Shown one piece after another: positions 54,769 to 63,960 of a stretch of 64,000 nucleotides of DNA. The position numbers and the translations under genes are program-made. This stretch comes from Paraburkholderia fungorum (lineage in GTDB: Bacteria > Pseudomonadota > Gammaproteobacteria > Burkholderiales > Burkholderiaceae), in assembly GCF_003610895.1 (NCBI RefSeq), contig NZ_MCAS01000017.1, positions 62,001 through 126,000 of the forward strand, given 5' to 3'. Each line of letters begins with the position of its first letter. Position 1 is the stretch's first letter. Under the pieces are notes generated by a model. It was not told the origin of the DNA. It saw nothing but the letters and a program-made list of their open reading frames with translations, and did not search any database.

Positions 54769-55227
54769 TCAGCGCACCGGTTCGATCTTGAAAGCATCGA
54801 CCGCTACACCAAGGTCCACGCCTTCACCGCTGCCGCTCAACGCCATCGACGTCGTTCCCTTCGTCAGCACCTGGGCCGTACCGCTACTCCCCGCGCCGGC
54901 CGAAGCACCGGCCTGCGCATAAGTGCCGTACACATCCCTGATGCTGTAGACGTGAGTGATATCACCGTGGCCACTGACGTGGAACTTGCCTGCCGTCAGA
55001 CCACCGCCGTGCACGCTGATCGTGACTGCGGCCTTTTGCCCGTTGTCGCAAGTTACTCTGCCGCGTCCTTCGGCATGCTGATAAATCGCCGACCATCCGG
55101 ACATGCTGAAGGTGAGATGGCATTTCACCGGCGCGCCAGCTGCCTGCGCCGGGGTGGCGGTCAAGCCCGCCAGGGCACCCACGCACAGCAACGTGGCGGC
55201 AGTCGATACAAACGTAGGCTTGCTCAT
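54769..55227 (-). CDS. hypothetical exported protein
   Basis: A 152-residue precursor, signal peptide ending AQA near residue 29. The mature part is Gly- and Ser-rich with two Cys (VKCHLT and VTCDNG) that could form a disulfide, and beta-strand character. No family assigned with confidence. Good third-base bias supports coding. It stands alone. Confidence 0.7.
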   Translation of the reverse strand: MSKPTFVSTAATLLCVGALAGLTATPAQAAGAPVKCHLTFSMSGWSAIYQHAEGRGRVTCDNGQKAAVTISVHGGGLTAGKFHVSGHGDITHVYSIRDVYGTYAQAGASAGAGSSGTAQVLTKGTTSMALSGSGEGVDLGVAVDAFKIEPVR

Positions 55228-55717
55228 GGAAGTCTCCTAGCATGTGAAGGTAGGTTAGTCAGTGTAACCATCATTTGCAGTAGGTCGGTTGACGGTCACT
55301 CAAATGCAGATGCGGTAGTGCGGGCGAACGCCGGTACATGGCCAACCCGCTTCCGTGGCGAATTTCGGTGATCGAGCCTGAAGCGCGCATTCGCGTTTCT
55401 CAATTGCGGTCACTCATGCGTTGCTTGCCACGTGCCCTGCTTGCTGGCCGATGTCAGCGCCCGTCGCCCTCGTTAGCAGGAACTAATGTCCTGCAAAGAC
55501 AAGACGACAATCCAATATCGTAACCAGACGTTTGTGCGCAGGTAGCGGGCGAACGAAGCCCTCGCCCCGAACGTGGAAGATTTCACGGCTGCTACCGTAG
55601 AGCTCTTGCCCGGCTGCGCTCTCCTAAGCGGGAATGATCACAGCAGAGGTGACAGGCGAATGGACCGTCCATCCGTTGGCACTGTACAGCGCGCCGCCAC
55701 CGGTTCGATACCGATCA
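55228..55717. other. intergenic region, nothing convincing
   Basis: About 490 bases between the exported protein and the carotenoid-oxygenase promoter. Short open frames occur, but none has a start signal or coherent product. Confidence 0.5.
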
Positions 55718-55770
55718 TCAATTTATACCCGGATAATATTGACAAACCATTTTACCCGGGTATAAATTGA
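55718..55770 (+). promoter_or_regulatory. sigma-70 promoter framed by twin palindromic operators
   Basis: TCAATTTATACCCGG (55718-55732) and CCGGGTATAAATTGA (55756-55770) are a perfect 15-bp inverted repeat. Each arm contains its own dyad, TACCCGGATA (55726-55735) and TACCCGGGTA (55753-55762). TTGACA (55739-55744) and TATAAA (55761-55766) give a promoter with a 16-bp spacer, the second dyad overlapping the -10 box. A regulator bound here would repress the carotenoid oxygenase. That regulator is not encoded nearby. Confidence 0.75.
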
Positions 55771-55795
55771 CGCTTTCGACCTCGGACCGATTGCC

Positions 55796-57127
55796 ATGAC
55801 TGCTATTAACCTGAATGCCGGCGCGCTTGCACCGGTCGCACGTGAAATTGATCTCTTCGAATTGAACGTGACGGGAGCCGTGCCCGACGATCTCGATGGC
55901 GTGCTCGTGCGCAACGGCCCGAACCCGTTGTCGGGACATTTCGAGGGTGACGGCGTGTTGTCATGGTGGCCAGAGGCCGCGATGCTTCACGGAATCGCAT
56001 TCGAACGCGGCCGCGCGACCGGCTACCGCAACCGCTGGCTACGCACACAACGATGGGCGCACATCCACGCGCCGCAGAGCGTGTCGTCGTGGCCCGATAC
56101 CAATCCGAACGTCAACGTGATCCGGCACGCAGGCGAAATACTCGCGCTGGCCGAAGGCGGGGCGCCGCTTGCGATCACACCGCAACTCGATACGCTCGGC
56201 CCGGCGCGCCGGCACCCAGGCATTGCAGGCGGCATGACCGCCCATCCCAAAGTCGATCCGCGCACCGGCGAGCTTGTGACGTTCCGCGCCGACTGGAAGG
56301 CCCCGTTCCTGCGCTACGGTGTGGCCGATGCGGCCGGAAAGCAGGTCGTCGATATCGAAATTGCGCTGCAGTCGCCGTCGATGATGCACGACATGGCGAT
56401 TACCGCCACGCATAGCATCCTGTTCGATCTGAACGTTGCCTATGACTTCTCGATGCTTGCGCGCGGACACCGGATGCCATTGCGCTGGCATGACGGACGC
56501 GACGCGCGCTTAGGCGTGATCGCACGCCACGGCGGCCAGATCCGGTGGTTCAGGATTGCGCCGTGTTTCATTCAGCATGTCGTCAACGCGTACGACGCAA
56601 ACGAAACGACGATCGTCCTCGATGTCGTCCGGTATCCGTGGTTTCTGCGGCTCACGCCAGACGGCACTGCGTTCGAGGAAAATCCGGTCGGGGTGCTATG
56701 GCGATATCGGATCGACCTGAATTCCGGGGTGGTGCACGAGGGGCAAGCCGGTGACAGCGGCATCGAACTGCCACGGATCAACGAGCAGTTGACCGGTCGG
56801 CCGTATCGGTACCTGTATGCGGCCGCGCAACCGAATCCTCTCGAGATCCGCGGGATTGTGCGGCACGACTGGCACAGCGGTTCGCTCGAACGCTATGAGC
56901 TGCCACCGGGGGATCAGAACAGCGAACCGGTTTTTGTGCCGCGGCGCGAGGCAAAGACGGAAGACGACGGCTGGTTGCTGTGCTGCGTGTATCGGCATGC
57001 GACGGATACCAGTGACGTCGTCGTGCTCGATGCGCGTGATGTCGCCGCAGGACCGGTTGCGACGGTACACCTGCCAACGCGAATCCCGGCCGGGTTTCAT
57101 GGCGCGTGGTTGGCGAATGAGGATTGA
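55796..57127 (+). CDS. carotenoid oxygenase family protein (lignostilbene/apocarotenoid dioxygenase-like)
   Basis: A 443-residue seven-bladed propeller of the RPE65/CCO family. The four Fe-binding His are visible: His150 (TAHPKVDP), His198 (MMHDMAIT), His261 (FIQHVVNAYD) and His435 (GFHGAW). The enzyme cleaves a C=C bond in an apocarotenoid or a stilbene such as lignostilbene. Bacterial lignostilbene dioxygenases are about this length. No neighbour points to one substrate over the other. A strong promoter with twin operators lies just upstream. Confidence 0.9.
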   Translation: MTAINLNAGALAPVAREIDLFELNVTGAVPDDLDGVLVRNGPNPLSGHFEGDGVLSWWPEAAMLHGIAFERGRATGYRNRWLRTQRWAHIHAPQSVSSWPDTNPNVNVIRHAGEILALAEGGAPLAITPQLDTLGPARRHPGIAGGMTAHPKVDPRTGELVTFRADWKAPFLRYGVADAAGKQVVDIEIALQSPSMMHDMAITATHSILFDLNVAYDFSMLARGHRMPLRWHDGRDARLGVIARHGGQIRWFRIAPCFIQHVVNAYDANETTIVLDVVRYPWFLRLTPDGTAFEENPVGVLWRYRIDLNSGVVHEGQAGDSGIELPRINEQLTGRPYRYLYAAAQPNPLEIRGIVRHDWHSGSLERYELPPGDQNSEPVFVPRREAKTEDDGWLLCCVYRHATDTSDVVVLDARDVAAGPVATVHLPTRIPAGFHGAWLANED

Positions 57128-57173
57128 GACGCCGCGCAGACTAGTGGCAATGACGCTTCGACAGCAGGCCTTT

Positions 57174-57902
57174 CTAAGCTGAACCCAACACATACCCCAT
57201 GATGGGCTGCAGAAAAAGATGGGTACTGACGTGGGCGATTTCAGCCGTTACGAAGCCATATCGCCAGTAAAGAAAGCCCCAAAGAATGCCTGACAGGATA
57301 AAGTGCGCGACAACGTAGAGCAGAAAAGCAGCCGTTAAGTGTGGCGGGTAAAACGGTGCCTCGTTTAGCAGCATCGGAATAGTCTGGGCGAGAACAATGG
57401 CGATCCAGTAAGCGGTGTTTGGAATCCGTCCTTGCGAATCCCGCCAAACAAGCCCCATCCCCCACAACAGGGTCGACATGAAAAAGAGCCGGTAAAAAAT
57501 GTTCTCGTTGAACGCGCGCAGCATGAAATAAACCAGGCGCTCTGACAGAGGATGCCCTGAGAAAAAAGCAACGTAGTCTGGCGGAAGCAACTGACGGAAA
57601 ACGATGAGGTCAATGACCGCAACGTAAAGTGCGACAAGCAGCCCGATACCAAAAGCGACAACAACGGGTTGAGCAAGACCATGCGCCGCCAGTCGAAGGC
57701 CTGTGCGCTGCGCACAGAAAATCCCGATGCAGGTCAGCGCAAGAAACAAAGCGACGCGAATCCACGGCACATTCCCAGTGATCGCATTGAAAACAATATC
57801 AAAACCTGCCTGCGACGCAATCCATGCACCGACAAGCAGAAGCGTGCCGGCCGGTAGCCAGCTCGATCGAAGGGAATTCTCAGGGAGCGCGGGGATATTC
57901 AT
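57174..57902 (-). CDS. CPBP-family intramembrane protein (Abi-like)
   Basis: A 242-residue protein with seven or eight hydrophobic segments. The family motif 1, normally EExxxR, is present as Glu133-Asn134-x3-Arg138 (NENIFYR), so the second Glu is replaced. A late HVSTHLF carries candidate metal or catalytic His. CPBP proteins include CAAX-type glutamic proteases. With the altered motif, catalysis is uncertain. It converges with the oxygenase gene. Confidence 0.75.
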   Translation of the reverse strand: MNIPALPENSLRSSWLPAGTLLLVGAWIASQAGFDIVFNAITGNVPWIRVALFLALTCIGIFCAQRTGLRLAAHGLAQPVVVAFGIGLLVALYVAVIDLIVFRQLLPPDYVAFFSGHPLSERLVYFMLRAFNENIFYRLFFMSTLLWGMGLVWRDSQGRIPNTAYWIAIVLAQTIPMLLNEAPFYPPHLTAAFLLYVVAHFILSGILWGFLYWRYGFVTAEIAHVSTHLFLQPIMGYVLGSA

Positions 57903-58037
57903 GGGATTTGGAAAAACAATATCACACCCTCATAGCGGCAGTTAGCCGATGCTTCACAAAGGTGTGCGACTGGTACTGAGTTTGCCGTACAGGAACGAGG
58001 TTTGCTCACGAATGCGGCATGCCGCGCCTGACGGCAT

Positions 58038-59375
58038 ATGAGCGGTGTAGCGCTGCGCACTGCGTCAACGCGACAACCAGTAGGGTTGGTAAAAGTGGCC
58101 ACGCCTATGAAAGCTAACCGCGCCCTGGAAGCATTGAATTTCTTCGTTGCGGACGTGCAGGCCGGTATCGGCCCGTTTCTTGGCGTTTTCCTGCAAGCGC
58201 GTGGTTGGGGCACTGACCTGATCGGGACAGTCATGACCATCGGCGGCATTGCCGGCATGATTGCCACCTCACCCGCCGGCGCGCTGGTCGACGCAACGCG
58301 CCATAAGCGCACGCTGGTCGTGGTGGCGGGAGTGATGACCGTGGCGGCATCTGGATTGCTGTGGGTGTCGCACAGCTACTGGATGGTCGCGGCGTCGCAG
58401 GTAGCGACTGCCATTACGGGAGCAGCCCTTGGACCTGCCATGGCCGGCATCACGTTGGGCATCGTGCGGCAACGCGGCTTCGACCGGCAGTTTGGACGCA
58501 ATCAGGTGGCCAATCATGCGGGCAACGTTGTGGCAGCGGCGCTATCCGGCTGGCTGGGTTGGCGTTATGGCTTCGGTGCCGTCTTCGCGCTGAGCGCCGT
58601 GTTCGCGATTTTGTCGTTGATTGCGGTAGCGATGATCGGCGGAGATACCATCGACCACGATGTCGCGCGTGGACTGGCCTCCAACGAGGCGGATGGAGAC
58701 TCGAACGACGCGGGAGTGAGTGGCCTGCGTATCCTGCTTCGATGCCGGCCACTGATCGTGCTAGCCGCAGCGCTCGCGCTATTCCACCTGGGCAATGCCG
58801 CGATGCTCCCACTCTATGGGCTTGCCATCGTCGCCGCTCATCAAGGAGACCCGAGCGCGTTCACAGCCGAAACCATTGTGATCGCACAATTGGTGATGGT
58901 CGGCGCTGCGATGTTCGCCTACCGTCTGATCCGCTGGCGCGGTTACTGGTGGGTGATCCTGGTAACGTTTCTCGCGTTGCCGCTGCGCGGCATGATTGCC
59001 GCTTCGGTCATTCACCAGTGGGGCGTATGGCCGGTTCAGGCGCTCGACGGTATCGGCGCAGGACTGCAAAGCGTCGCTGTTCCGGCACTCGTGGTCCGAT
59101 TGCTGGAGGGGACGGGCCGGGTCAACGCCGGGCAGGGTGTCGTCATGACGGTGCAAGGTGCGGGCGCGGCCCTGAGCCCGGCACTGGGCGGCATCCTGGC
59201 GCATCGCTTCGGCTATCCAGCAGCGTTTATCACGCTTGGCGCGATATCGACCGGCTCGCTGATACTCTGGCTCAGCTTCGGCACCGGACTCAGACACGTG
59301 TGCCGTCCACGCAGTGATACGCACACCAGCCTGATTGATCGCGAGTTCGACACCGATGCCGGTGCACAGTCGTGA
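58038..59375 (+). CDS. MFS transporter
   Basis: A 445-residue frame with twelve hydrophobic segments; a start at 58107 (MKANRALEALNFF) would give a typical MFS N-terminus, and neither start has a clear ribosome-binding site. The motif ATSPAGALVDATRHKRTL stands for the usual loop 2-3. It resembles YfkF-like or multidrug MFS permeases. Substrate unknown. It converges tail to tail with another MFS gene 21 bp away. Confidence 0.85.
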   Translation: MSGVALRTASTRQPVGLVKVATPMKANRALEALNFFVADVQAGIGPFLGVFLQARGWGTDLIGTVMTIGGIAGMIATSPAGALVDATRHKRTLVVVAGVMTVAASGLLWVSHSYWMVAASQVATAITGAALGPAMAGITLGIVRQRGFDRQFGRNQVANHAGNVVAAALSGWLGWRYGFGAVFALSAVFAILSLIAVAMIGGDTIDHDVARGLASNEADGDSNDAGVSGLRILLRCRPLIVLAAALALFHLGNAAMLPLYGLAIVAAHQGDPSAFTAETIVIAQLVMVGAAMFAYRLIRWRGYWWVILVTFLALPLRGMIAASVIHQWGVWPVQALDGIGAGLQSVAVPALVVRLLEGTGRVNAGQGVVMTVQGAGAALSPALGGILAHRFGYPAAFITLGAISTGSLILWLSFGTGLRHVCRPRSDTHTSLIDREFDTDAGAQS

Positions 59376-59396
59376 GCGAATTTCTGATGCATTGCT

Positions 59397-60608
59397 TCAT
59401 GCCACTGGTGCGGCGCTTTCTAACCTGGGTCTGCGGCGCGCGAGGATCAACAACAGAGTCAATGCAGTTCCGGAACACAGAATAGCAACCCCCAACAAAA
59501 CGGCGTTTCCAAACCGGGTCAACAGCGCAATGAAAAGCGGCGGCGCGGCAGCGGAAATCACATTGAGAGGGAGTGCGATACGTGATGCTGCTGAGGCGTA
59601 ATCCGCCTTGTCATAAAACACCAGCGGTATCGTTGCGCGTGCAACCGCAAGAGATCCGCTGCCCAAACCGTAGAGAACAACGAAGACCGCAACGGCAGTA
59701 TGCGAACCGTAGTCCAACACGAGCAACGCCATCGACAGCGGTAGAACAATTCCCGCAAAAACGCCTGTCGATATGCCATCCCACTTGGCGCCGCCAAGAA
59801 AATCAACCGCCCGTGCACTCACCTGAATCACGCCGAGTACGGAGCCAAAGGCTACGGCTTGCATTGCCGGCAATCCCACGGCTTTGAGTAGCTCGATAAA
59901 TATTGCGTTGAACCCGAATGTTACGAACGCATTCAATGTGATCGCTGTCGCAATCAGGTAGAACGTGCCTTTTCGGGCGGGCGTGCTGGGTGTCGAGTTA
60001 GAAGCTCTTTGCCGATGTTGATCTTTGGGCGGCACGGACGCAGGAAGTCCAAACACATAGAGTGGAAGGGATATCAACACCAGCATTCCCGCGTAAACCG
60101 CACAGGTCGCATGCCATCCCACGGCCTTTGCGAGGAGCGATGCAATTGGCCAGAAAACGCTGCTCGATAGACCCGTTACCAACATAAGGCCGCCGATCGC
60201 GCGTTTCGCATTCGGGCCGGTAAGTTCGTTAAGCATGATATAGGCCGCTGTCGAGAGCGTGGCACTCCCCGCCGTTCCAAGCGCAACCCAGCCGGAGAAA
60301 TACAACAGAGGTCCGCGGCATACGGCAAGCAACAGAAAACCAAAGGCAGACAGGATCGTGCCGCCGATCATGACGCGCCTTGCCCCGAACCGGGCAAAGA
60401 CTTTGGCCAGAAAGGGAGCCCAGAGCCCCATGACAACATACAGTACGGAGCTGGCCGCGAAGACGTATGAGATGTCCATCTTCAGATCGCTGGCCATCTG
60501 CCTTCCGACAATTGACGGCAAGCCTACGGTGCCCCAGCCGATTATCTGCGTGACAGACAATACAACAAGTGGAATCGCAATTTCTTTGTCGGGAAAACGT
60601 ATTTGCAT
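59397..60608 (-). CDS. MFS transporter (second)
   Basis: A 403-residue MFS protein with twelve segments and a central hydrophilic loop (PPKDQHRQRASNSTPSTPARKG). N-terminal pattern IAIPLVVLSVTQIIGWGTVGLP fits OFA- or nitrate/monocarboxylate-type permeases. It follows the methyltransferase gene by about 134 bp on the same strand. Substrate unknown. Confidence 0.87.
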   Translation of the reverse strand: MQIRFPDKEIAIPLVVLSVTQIIGWGTVGLPSIVGRQMASDLKMDISYVFAASSVLYVVMGLWAPFLAKVFARFGARRVMIGGTILSAFGFLLLAVCRGPLLYFSGWVALGTAGSATLSTAAYIMLNELTGPNAKRAIGGLMLVTGLSSSVFWPIASLLAKAVGWHATCAVYAGMLVLISLPLYVFGLPASVPPKDQHRQRASNSTPSTPARKGTFYLIATAITLNAFVTFGFNAIFIELLKAVGLPAMQAVAFGSVLGVIQVSARAVDFLGGAKWDGISTGVFAGIVLPLSMALLVLDYGSHTAVAVFVVLYGLGSGSLAVARATIPLVFYDKADYASAASRIALPLNVISAAAPPLFIALLTRFGNAVLLGVAILCSGTALTLLLILARRRPRLESAAPVA

Positions 60609-60742
60609 CGGCTGCCCGCCGTCGGAAAAGATTGAAACCCATCTTGGGTCTTACCTGCTTCAGCTCGTTCGACATGCATTGTCGGCATCTTGGGTAGACG
60701 CGACGCGGGCACTACTGTTTCTTCGTGCCCGGGCAAATCGTT

Positions 60743-61519
60743 TCATTTTCGCGCGCAAATCGTATGCATTCGATTGCCCGCGCCATTGTGGTCTATCGTG
60801 AAACCCATTCGCTCCAATTCGGCGATCTGAAGCGATGGCGAAAGACGTAGTTTCCGGTAGCTGCTTTTTTGGAGTTCCCATCGGTCTCCATCACGGACAT
60901 GTATGAGATCCGTGATCAGGACGCTATCTATTTCATATTCAAGCACGCACGTCATGATGCGTTGATCGTCTGCCCGAACGGGAATGAAACGATCGACTCC
61001 CGAAAGCTCCTGAGAGAAATCGCGGAACGTCAGAACGAGCCGCCCGTTGGGTTGCAACGCGTCGTAGGCGTCGCGGTATAGCGTTGATACATCGGCCTGG
61101 GTTTCGAGGTGCGTGAGCGTATCGCCCATGCAGACGACGGCGCTCACTGAACCAGGTTCGAGCATCGTTCGAAACGTACGCAAATCCGCAAGAACTGTCT
61201 CGATGCGATCGTCGTTCGCGGCCAGTTGCAACTCGGCAAGCAGATCACGACTCGTGTCTATCGCAATGACCTTGTCGTAACCGAGTTTGGCGAGGGCGAT
61301 GGACTGATATCCCGGTCCACAGCCGAGATCGACTGCAATGCCGCCCTTCCGGTCGCCCAGCCCGAACCCCGCGAGCAAGGCTGCCTGCTCGACAGCCTTG
61401 TCGGCCACGGTCATCCCGCTCATCCACGAAAAGTGGGCCGCCAGAAGATCGTCGTAGTGACGCCTTACTTGTTCTGTCGCGCTGCCGAAGGCATCAGCGT
61501 TTTTTGCGTGTGTTGTCAT
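60743..61519 (-). CDS. class I SAM-dependent methyltransferase
   Basis: The ATG at 61519 gives 258 residues; 61540 is possible. Rossmann motif I is VDLGCGPGYQS, motif II IAIDTS, and the acidic loop VLADLRTF follows. A C-terminal tail with YRKLRLSP and DHNGAG is typical of small-molecule methyltransferases. It lies upstream of the second MFS gene on the same strand. Substrate unknown. Confidence 0.88.
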   Translation of the reverse strand: MTTHAKNADAFGSATEQVRRHYDDLLAAHFSWMSGMTVADKAVEQAALLAGFGLGDRKGGIAVDLGCGPGYQSIALAKLGYDKVIAIDTSRDLLAELQLAANDDRIETVLADLRTFRTMLEPGSVSAVVCMGDTLTHLETQADVSTLYRDAYDALQPNGRLVLTFRDFSQELSGVDRFIPVRADDQRIMTCVLEYEIDSVLITDLIHVRDGDRWELQKSSYRKLRLSPSLQIAELERMGFTIDHNGAGNRMHTICARK

Positions 61520-61700
61520 GAGAAAGGTTCGCGTAAGCATCTACATCGCGGCAACTGCCCCGCTGACGTGTTGACCTGTTGACCTCTGCGCCGAAACGGC
61601 CGCTGCCAATTGTGGGCGATCCAGGTGGCAGTGTCGACCGACTGCAGCCTCTTTCCGCTGAGTCGCAACAGCCCGCGAATTTGCTTGCATCCTGATCAAA

Positions 61701-61738
61701 TACTGTATAAATTTACAGTACTGTTTTTATATACAGGA
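61701..61738 (+). promoter_or_regulatory. two overlapping LexA (SOS) boxes
   Basis: TACTGTATAAATTTACAGTA (61701-61720) and TACTGTTTTTATATACAGGA (61719-61738) both fit CTG-N10-CAG. The first is close to the consensus TACTGTATATATATACAGTA. They overlap by two bases and end seven bases before the start codon, over the probable -10 region. LexA bound here would block the gene pair downstream until DNA damage. Confidence 0.85.
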
Positions 61739-61744
61739 TCGGTC

Positions 61745-62026
61745 ATGAACCAGCTCATCCGTATCTTGAACGACGGTGACCGCGAAACGCTTGCGTGGCT
61801 GCTCACGCATGTCGGAGACGTGCGTGTGGCTGCCGCTGCGCGACATCTGGGCGGCAACGGCAAACCGTACCTGTCCGCGGTGTGCCGCTATCTCGGCGTA
61901 CGTCCGCCCACGCCTCATCAACATAGCCGGCCTGTTGACGACTGCACGGTCGGCGACGCCTATCTCGCCCAGATCCGCCAGTTGTTGGCACACCGAAACC
62001 AGGCGTTGTTGAAGCATCAATCTTGA
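61745..62026 (+). CDS. SOS-controlled protein of unknown function (first of pair)
   Basis: A 93-residue protein, MNQLIRILNDGDRETLAWLLTHVGDVRVAAAARHL at the N-terminus. The AAAARHLGGNGKPYLSAVCRYLGV stretch looks like a helical DNA-binding or adaptor segment. No family is recognised. The start lies seven bases after the second LexA box and expression should be damage-induced. The next gene begins 38 bp downstream. Confidence 0.75.
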   Translation: MNQLIRILNDGDRETLAWLLTHVGDVRVAAAARHLGGNGKPYLSAVCRYLGVRPPTPHQHSRPVDDCTVGDAYLAQIRQLLAHRNQALLKHQS

Positions 62027-62064
62027 GGCAGCGAGTTGCCGCGAATCTTCCGGAAGATAACAGC

Positions 62065-62469
62065 ATGATTAACGACTCTGGTCTTGATATGGATGCCCAA
62101 GATATAAATCCTGCCGCCCTCGAACGCGCACTCCGCAGCGCGTCGCTTGATCTCCAGCAGGTCATTGCCACGGTCGCGGGCCGTCACCTCGCCAATGGCC
62201 GTCACCGTTACTCAAGTGGCGCGCAATCGCCCACCTGGCGGACGCTGCTAACAATCGACGAACAGGTCTTCGAGAATCGGGGCTTCCTGGCGAGACACAA
62301 CGAGACGGTACGTTCAACGTTTGTGCGGTTTGGCGACAGCCGTTTGTCCGGAATGGATCTCGACGAACCCGTCGACTGGCGGCGTGACGACGACAACCTG
62401 CCAGCCGTGTACCTGCTCGTACGCGCACTGGTACAGGCCGACGCTACCAATCTGGCTACTCAGGACTGA
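62065..62469 (+). CDS. SOS-operon protein of unknown function (second of pair)
   Basis: ATG 62065 follows CCGGAAGATAACAGC, giving 134 residues; a TTG at 62023 overlaps the first gene's stop but has no better signal. The product is acidic, starts MINDSGLDMDAQDINPAALERALRSAS, and has a central WRTLLTIDEQVFENRGFLARHNE. No family is recognised. Convergent purA-like gene and a GATGCGC/GCGCATC hairpin (62468-62485) lie just downstream. Confidence 0.7.
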   Translation: MINDSGLDMDAQDINPAALERALRSASLDLQQVIATVAGRHLANGRHRYSSGAQSPTWRTLLTIDEQVFENRGFLARHNETVRSTFVRFGDSRLSGMDLDEPVDWRRDDDNLPAVYLLVRALVQADATNLATQD

Positions 62470-62511
62470 TGCGCCGCAGCGCATCCGAATCTGGCCGTCC
62501 GGATCTCGTCA

Positions 62512-63816
62512 TCAGTTTGCTATGCCGTCCGTTTCCGCGAATGGCGATCGCAAGACAATGGCGTCGTCACGTTCAGGGCCTGTGGTAACCATTGACACCG
62601 GAATGCCGACTTCCCGCTGAATCGCTTCGATCAGCACCACGGCCTGGCGGGGCAGGTCGCCATAAGACCGGATGCCCCGGGTCGAACCGTCCCAGCCATC
62701 AAAGCGCTCGAGAACCGGCCGAAGGCGCTGCTGCTCGGCGTTGGTGGACGGCATGTAGTTAATGCGCTTCCCATCAAGCTCGTAGCCTACGCACACATAG
62801 ATCGAATCGAAGCCATCGAGCACATCCAGCTTGGTCAGCGCCAGCAGGTTGATGCCGGCAACCCTGCTGCTCTGACGCAGTTGCACGGTGTCCAGCCAAC
62901 CGCAGCGACGCGGCCGGCCGGTATTGACTCCATACTCGCCACCGCGCTGCCTGAGCACCTCTCCAAGTGTTCCATCCACTTCGGACGTGAACGGACCTTC
63001 GCCAACACGCGTTGCATAGACCTTGCTGACGCCAAGCACCTGCCCAAGGTGCGAAGGAGCGATCCCGGTGCCACTGGCCGCGCCGGCTGCGACGGTGCTC
63101 GACGACGTCACATATGGATAGCTGCCCCAGTCCACGTCGAGCATCACGGCTTGCGAGCCTTCGAATACCGTGCGCTTGCCCGATGAATGGGCGTTGTCGA
63201 GTTGTTCCCAGACACGTCCCATGAACGGCAGGATTCTTGGCGCAATGGCAAGCAGGTCGCTCAACATCCGGTCTCGCTCGAAAGGCTCCAGACCGAGGCC
63301 GCGGAACCACGCGTTGTGGTGCTCAAGCAGCACATCGAGCTTTTGAGCAAGCAGCTCCGGTTCAGCAAGATCGCAGACGCGCAAGCCGCGGCGTCCAACC
63401 TTGTCTTCATAGGCCGGACCGATACCGCGCAGCGTGGTGCCGATCGGCTTGGCACGCAAGCGTTCCTGAGCGGCGTCGATAGCCCGATGGACTGGCAGCA
63501 CAAGCGTGGCCGTCTCGGCAATCTGCAGCATCTCGGGTGTCACGCAAATGCCCAGCGCGGCCATACGGTCAATCTCCGCCAGCAGCGCCTCGGGGTCCAG
63601 GGCGACGCCGTTGCCGATCAAACCAAGTTTTCCACGCACGATACCGCTGGGAAGCAGCGCCAGCTTGTAGGTCTGCCCATTCACCACAAGCGTGTGACCG
63701 GCGTTGTGGCCACCGTTGTAGCGGGCAACAATGTCCGCCTCCTCGGCAAGCCAATCCACAATCCGGCCTTTTCCTTCATCGCCCCACTGCGCGCCAACCA
63801 CAACAACATTCGACAT
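62512..63816 (-). CDS. purA: adenylosuccinate synthetase (divergent PurA paralogue)
   Basis: The ATG at 63816 gives 434 residues. P-loop GAQWGDEGKG with catalytic Asp13, His41 in GGHNAGHT, and the IMP loop are present. Some family positions differ from E. coli PurA: GTTLRGIGP for GTTGRGIGP, and DWGSYPYVTSSST for DHGTYPYVTSSNT. It makes adenylosuccinate from IMP, aspartate and GTP. The divergence and the accessory setting suggest a second copy rather than the housekeeping gene. The start is 144 bp from a divergent LysR gene. Confidence 0.85.
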   Translation of the reverse strand: MSNVVVVGAQWGDEGKGRIVDWLAEEADIVARYNGGHNAGHTLVVNGQTYKLALLPSGIVRGKLGLIGNGVALDPEALLAEIDRMAALGICVTPEMLQIAETATLVLPVHRAIDAAQERLRAKPIGTTLRGIGPAYEDKVGRRGLRVCDLAEPELLAQKLDVLLEHHNAWFRGLGLEPFERDRMLSDLLAIAPRILPFMGRVWEQLDNAHSSGKRTVFEGSQAVMLDVDWGSYPYVTSSSTVAAGAASGTGIAPSHLGQVLGVSKVYATRVGEGPFTSEVDGTLGEVLRQRGGEYGVNTGRPRRCGWLDTVQLRQSSRVAGINLLALTKLDVLDGFDSIYVCVGYELDGKRINYMPSTNAEQQRLRPVLERFDGWDGSTRGIRSYGDLPRQAVVLIEAIQREVGIPVSMVTTGPERDDAIVLRSPFAETDGIAN

Positions 63817-63960
63817 ACGGTAGTCTTCCTGGTGACTTAATCGAACAGATCCAGAACCCGATCTGCTGCCAACCTGCGCAATATAGTTGAGTACTGCGGC
63901 GGCGAAAATCGATGTAAACTCATCAAATCTGTCAGAAAAACTCACATAGAGATTCGCTGT

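Noticed and set aside
62512..63816. PurZ-type synthetase for diaminopurine DNA
   Set aside because: The catalytic Asp13 of the PurA P-loop is present, and there are no phage genes nearby; PurA is the better call.
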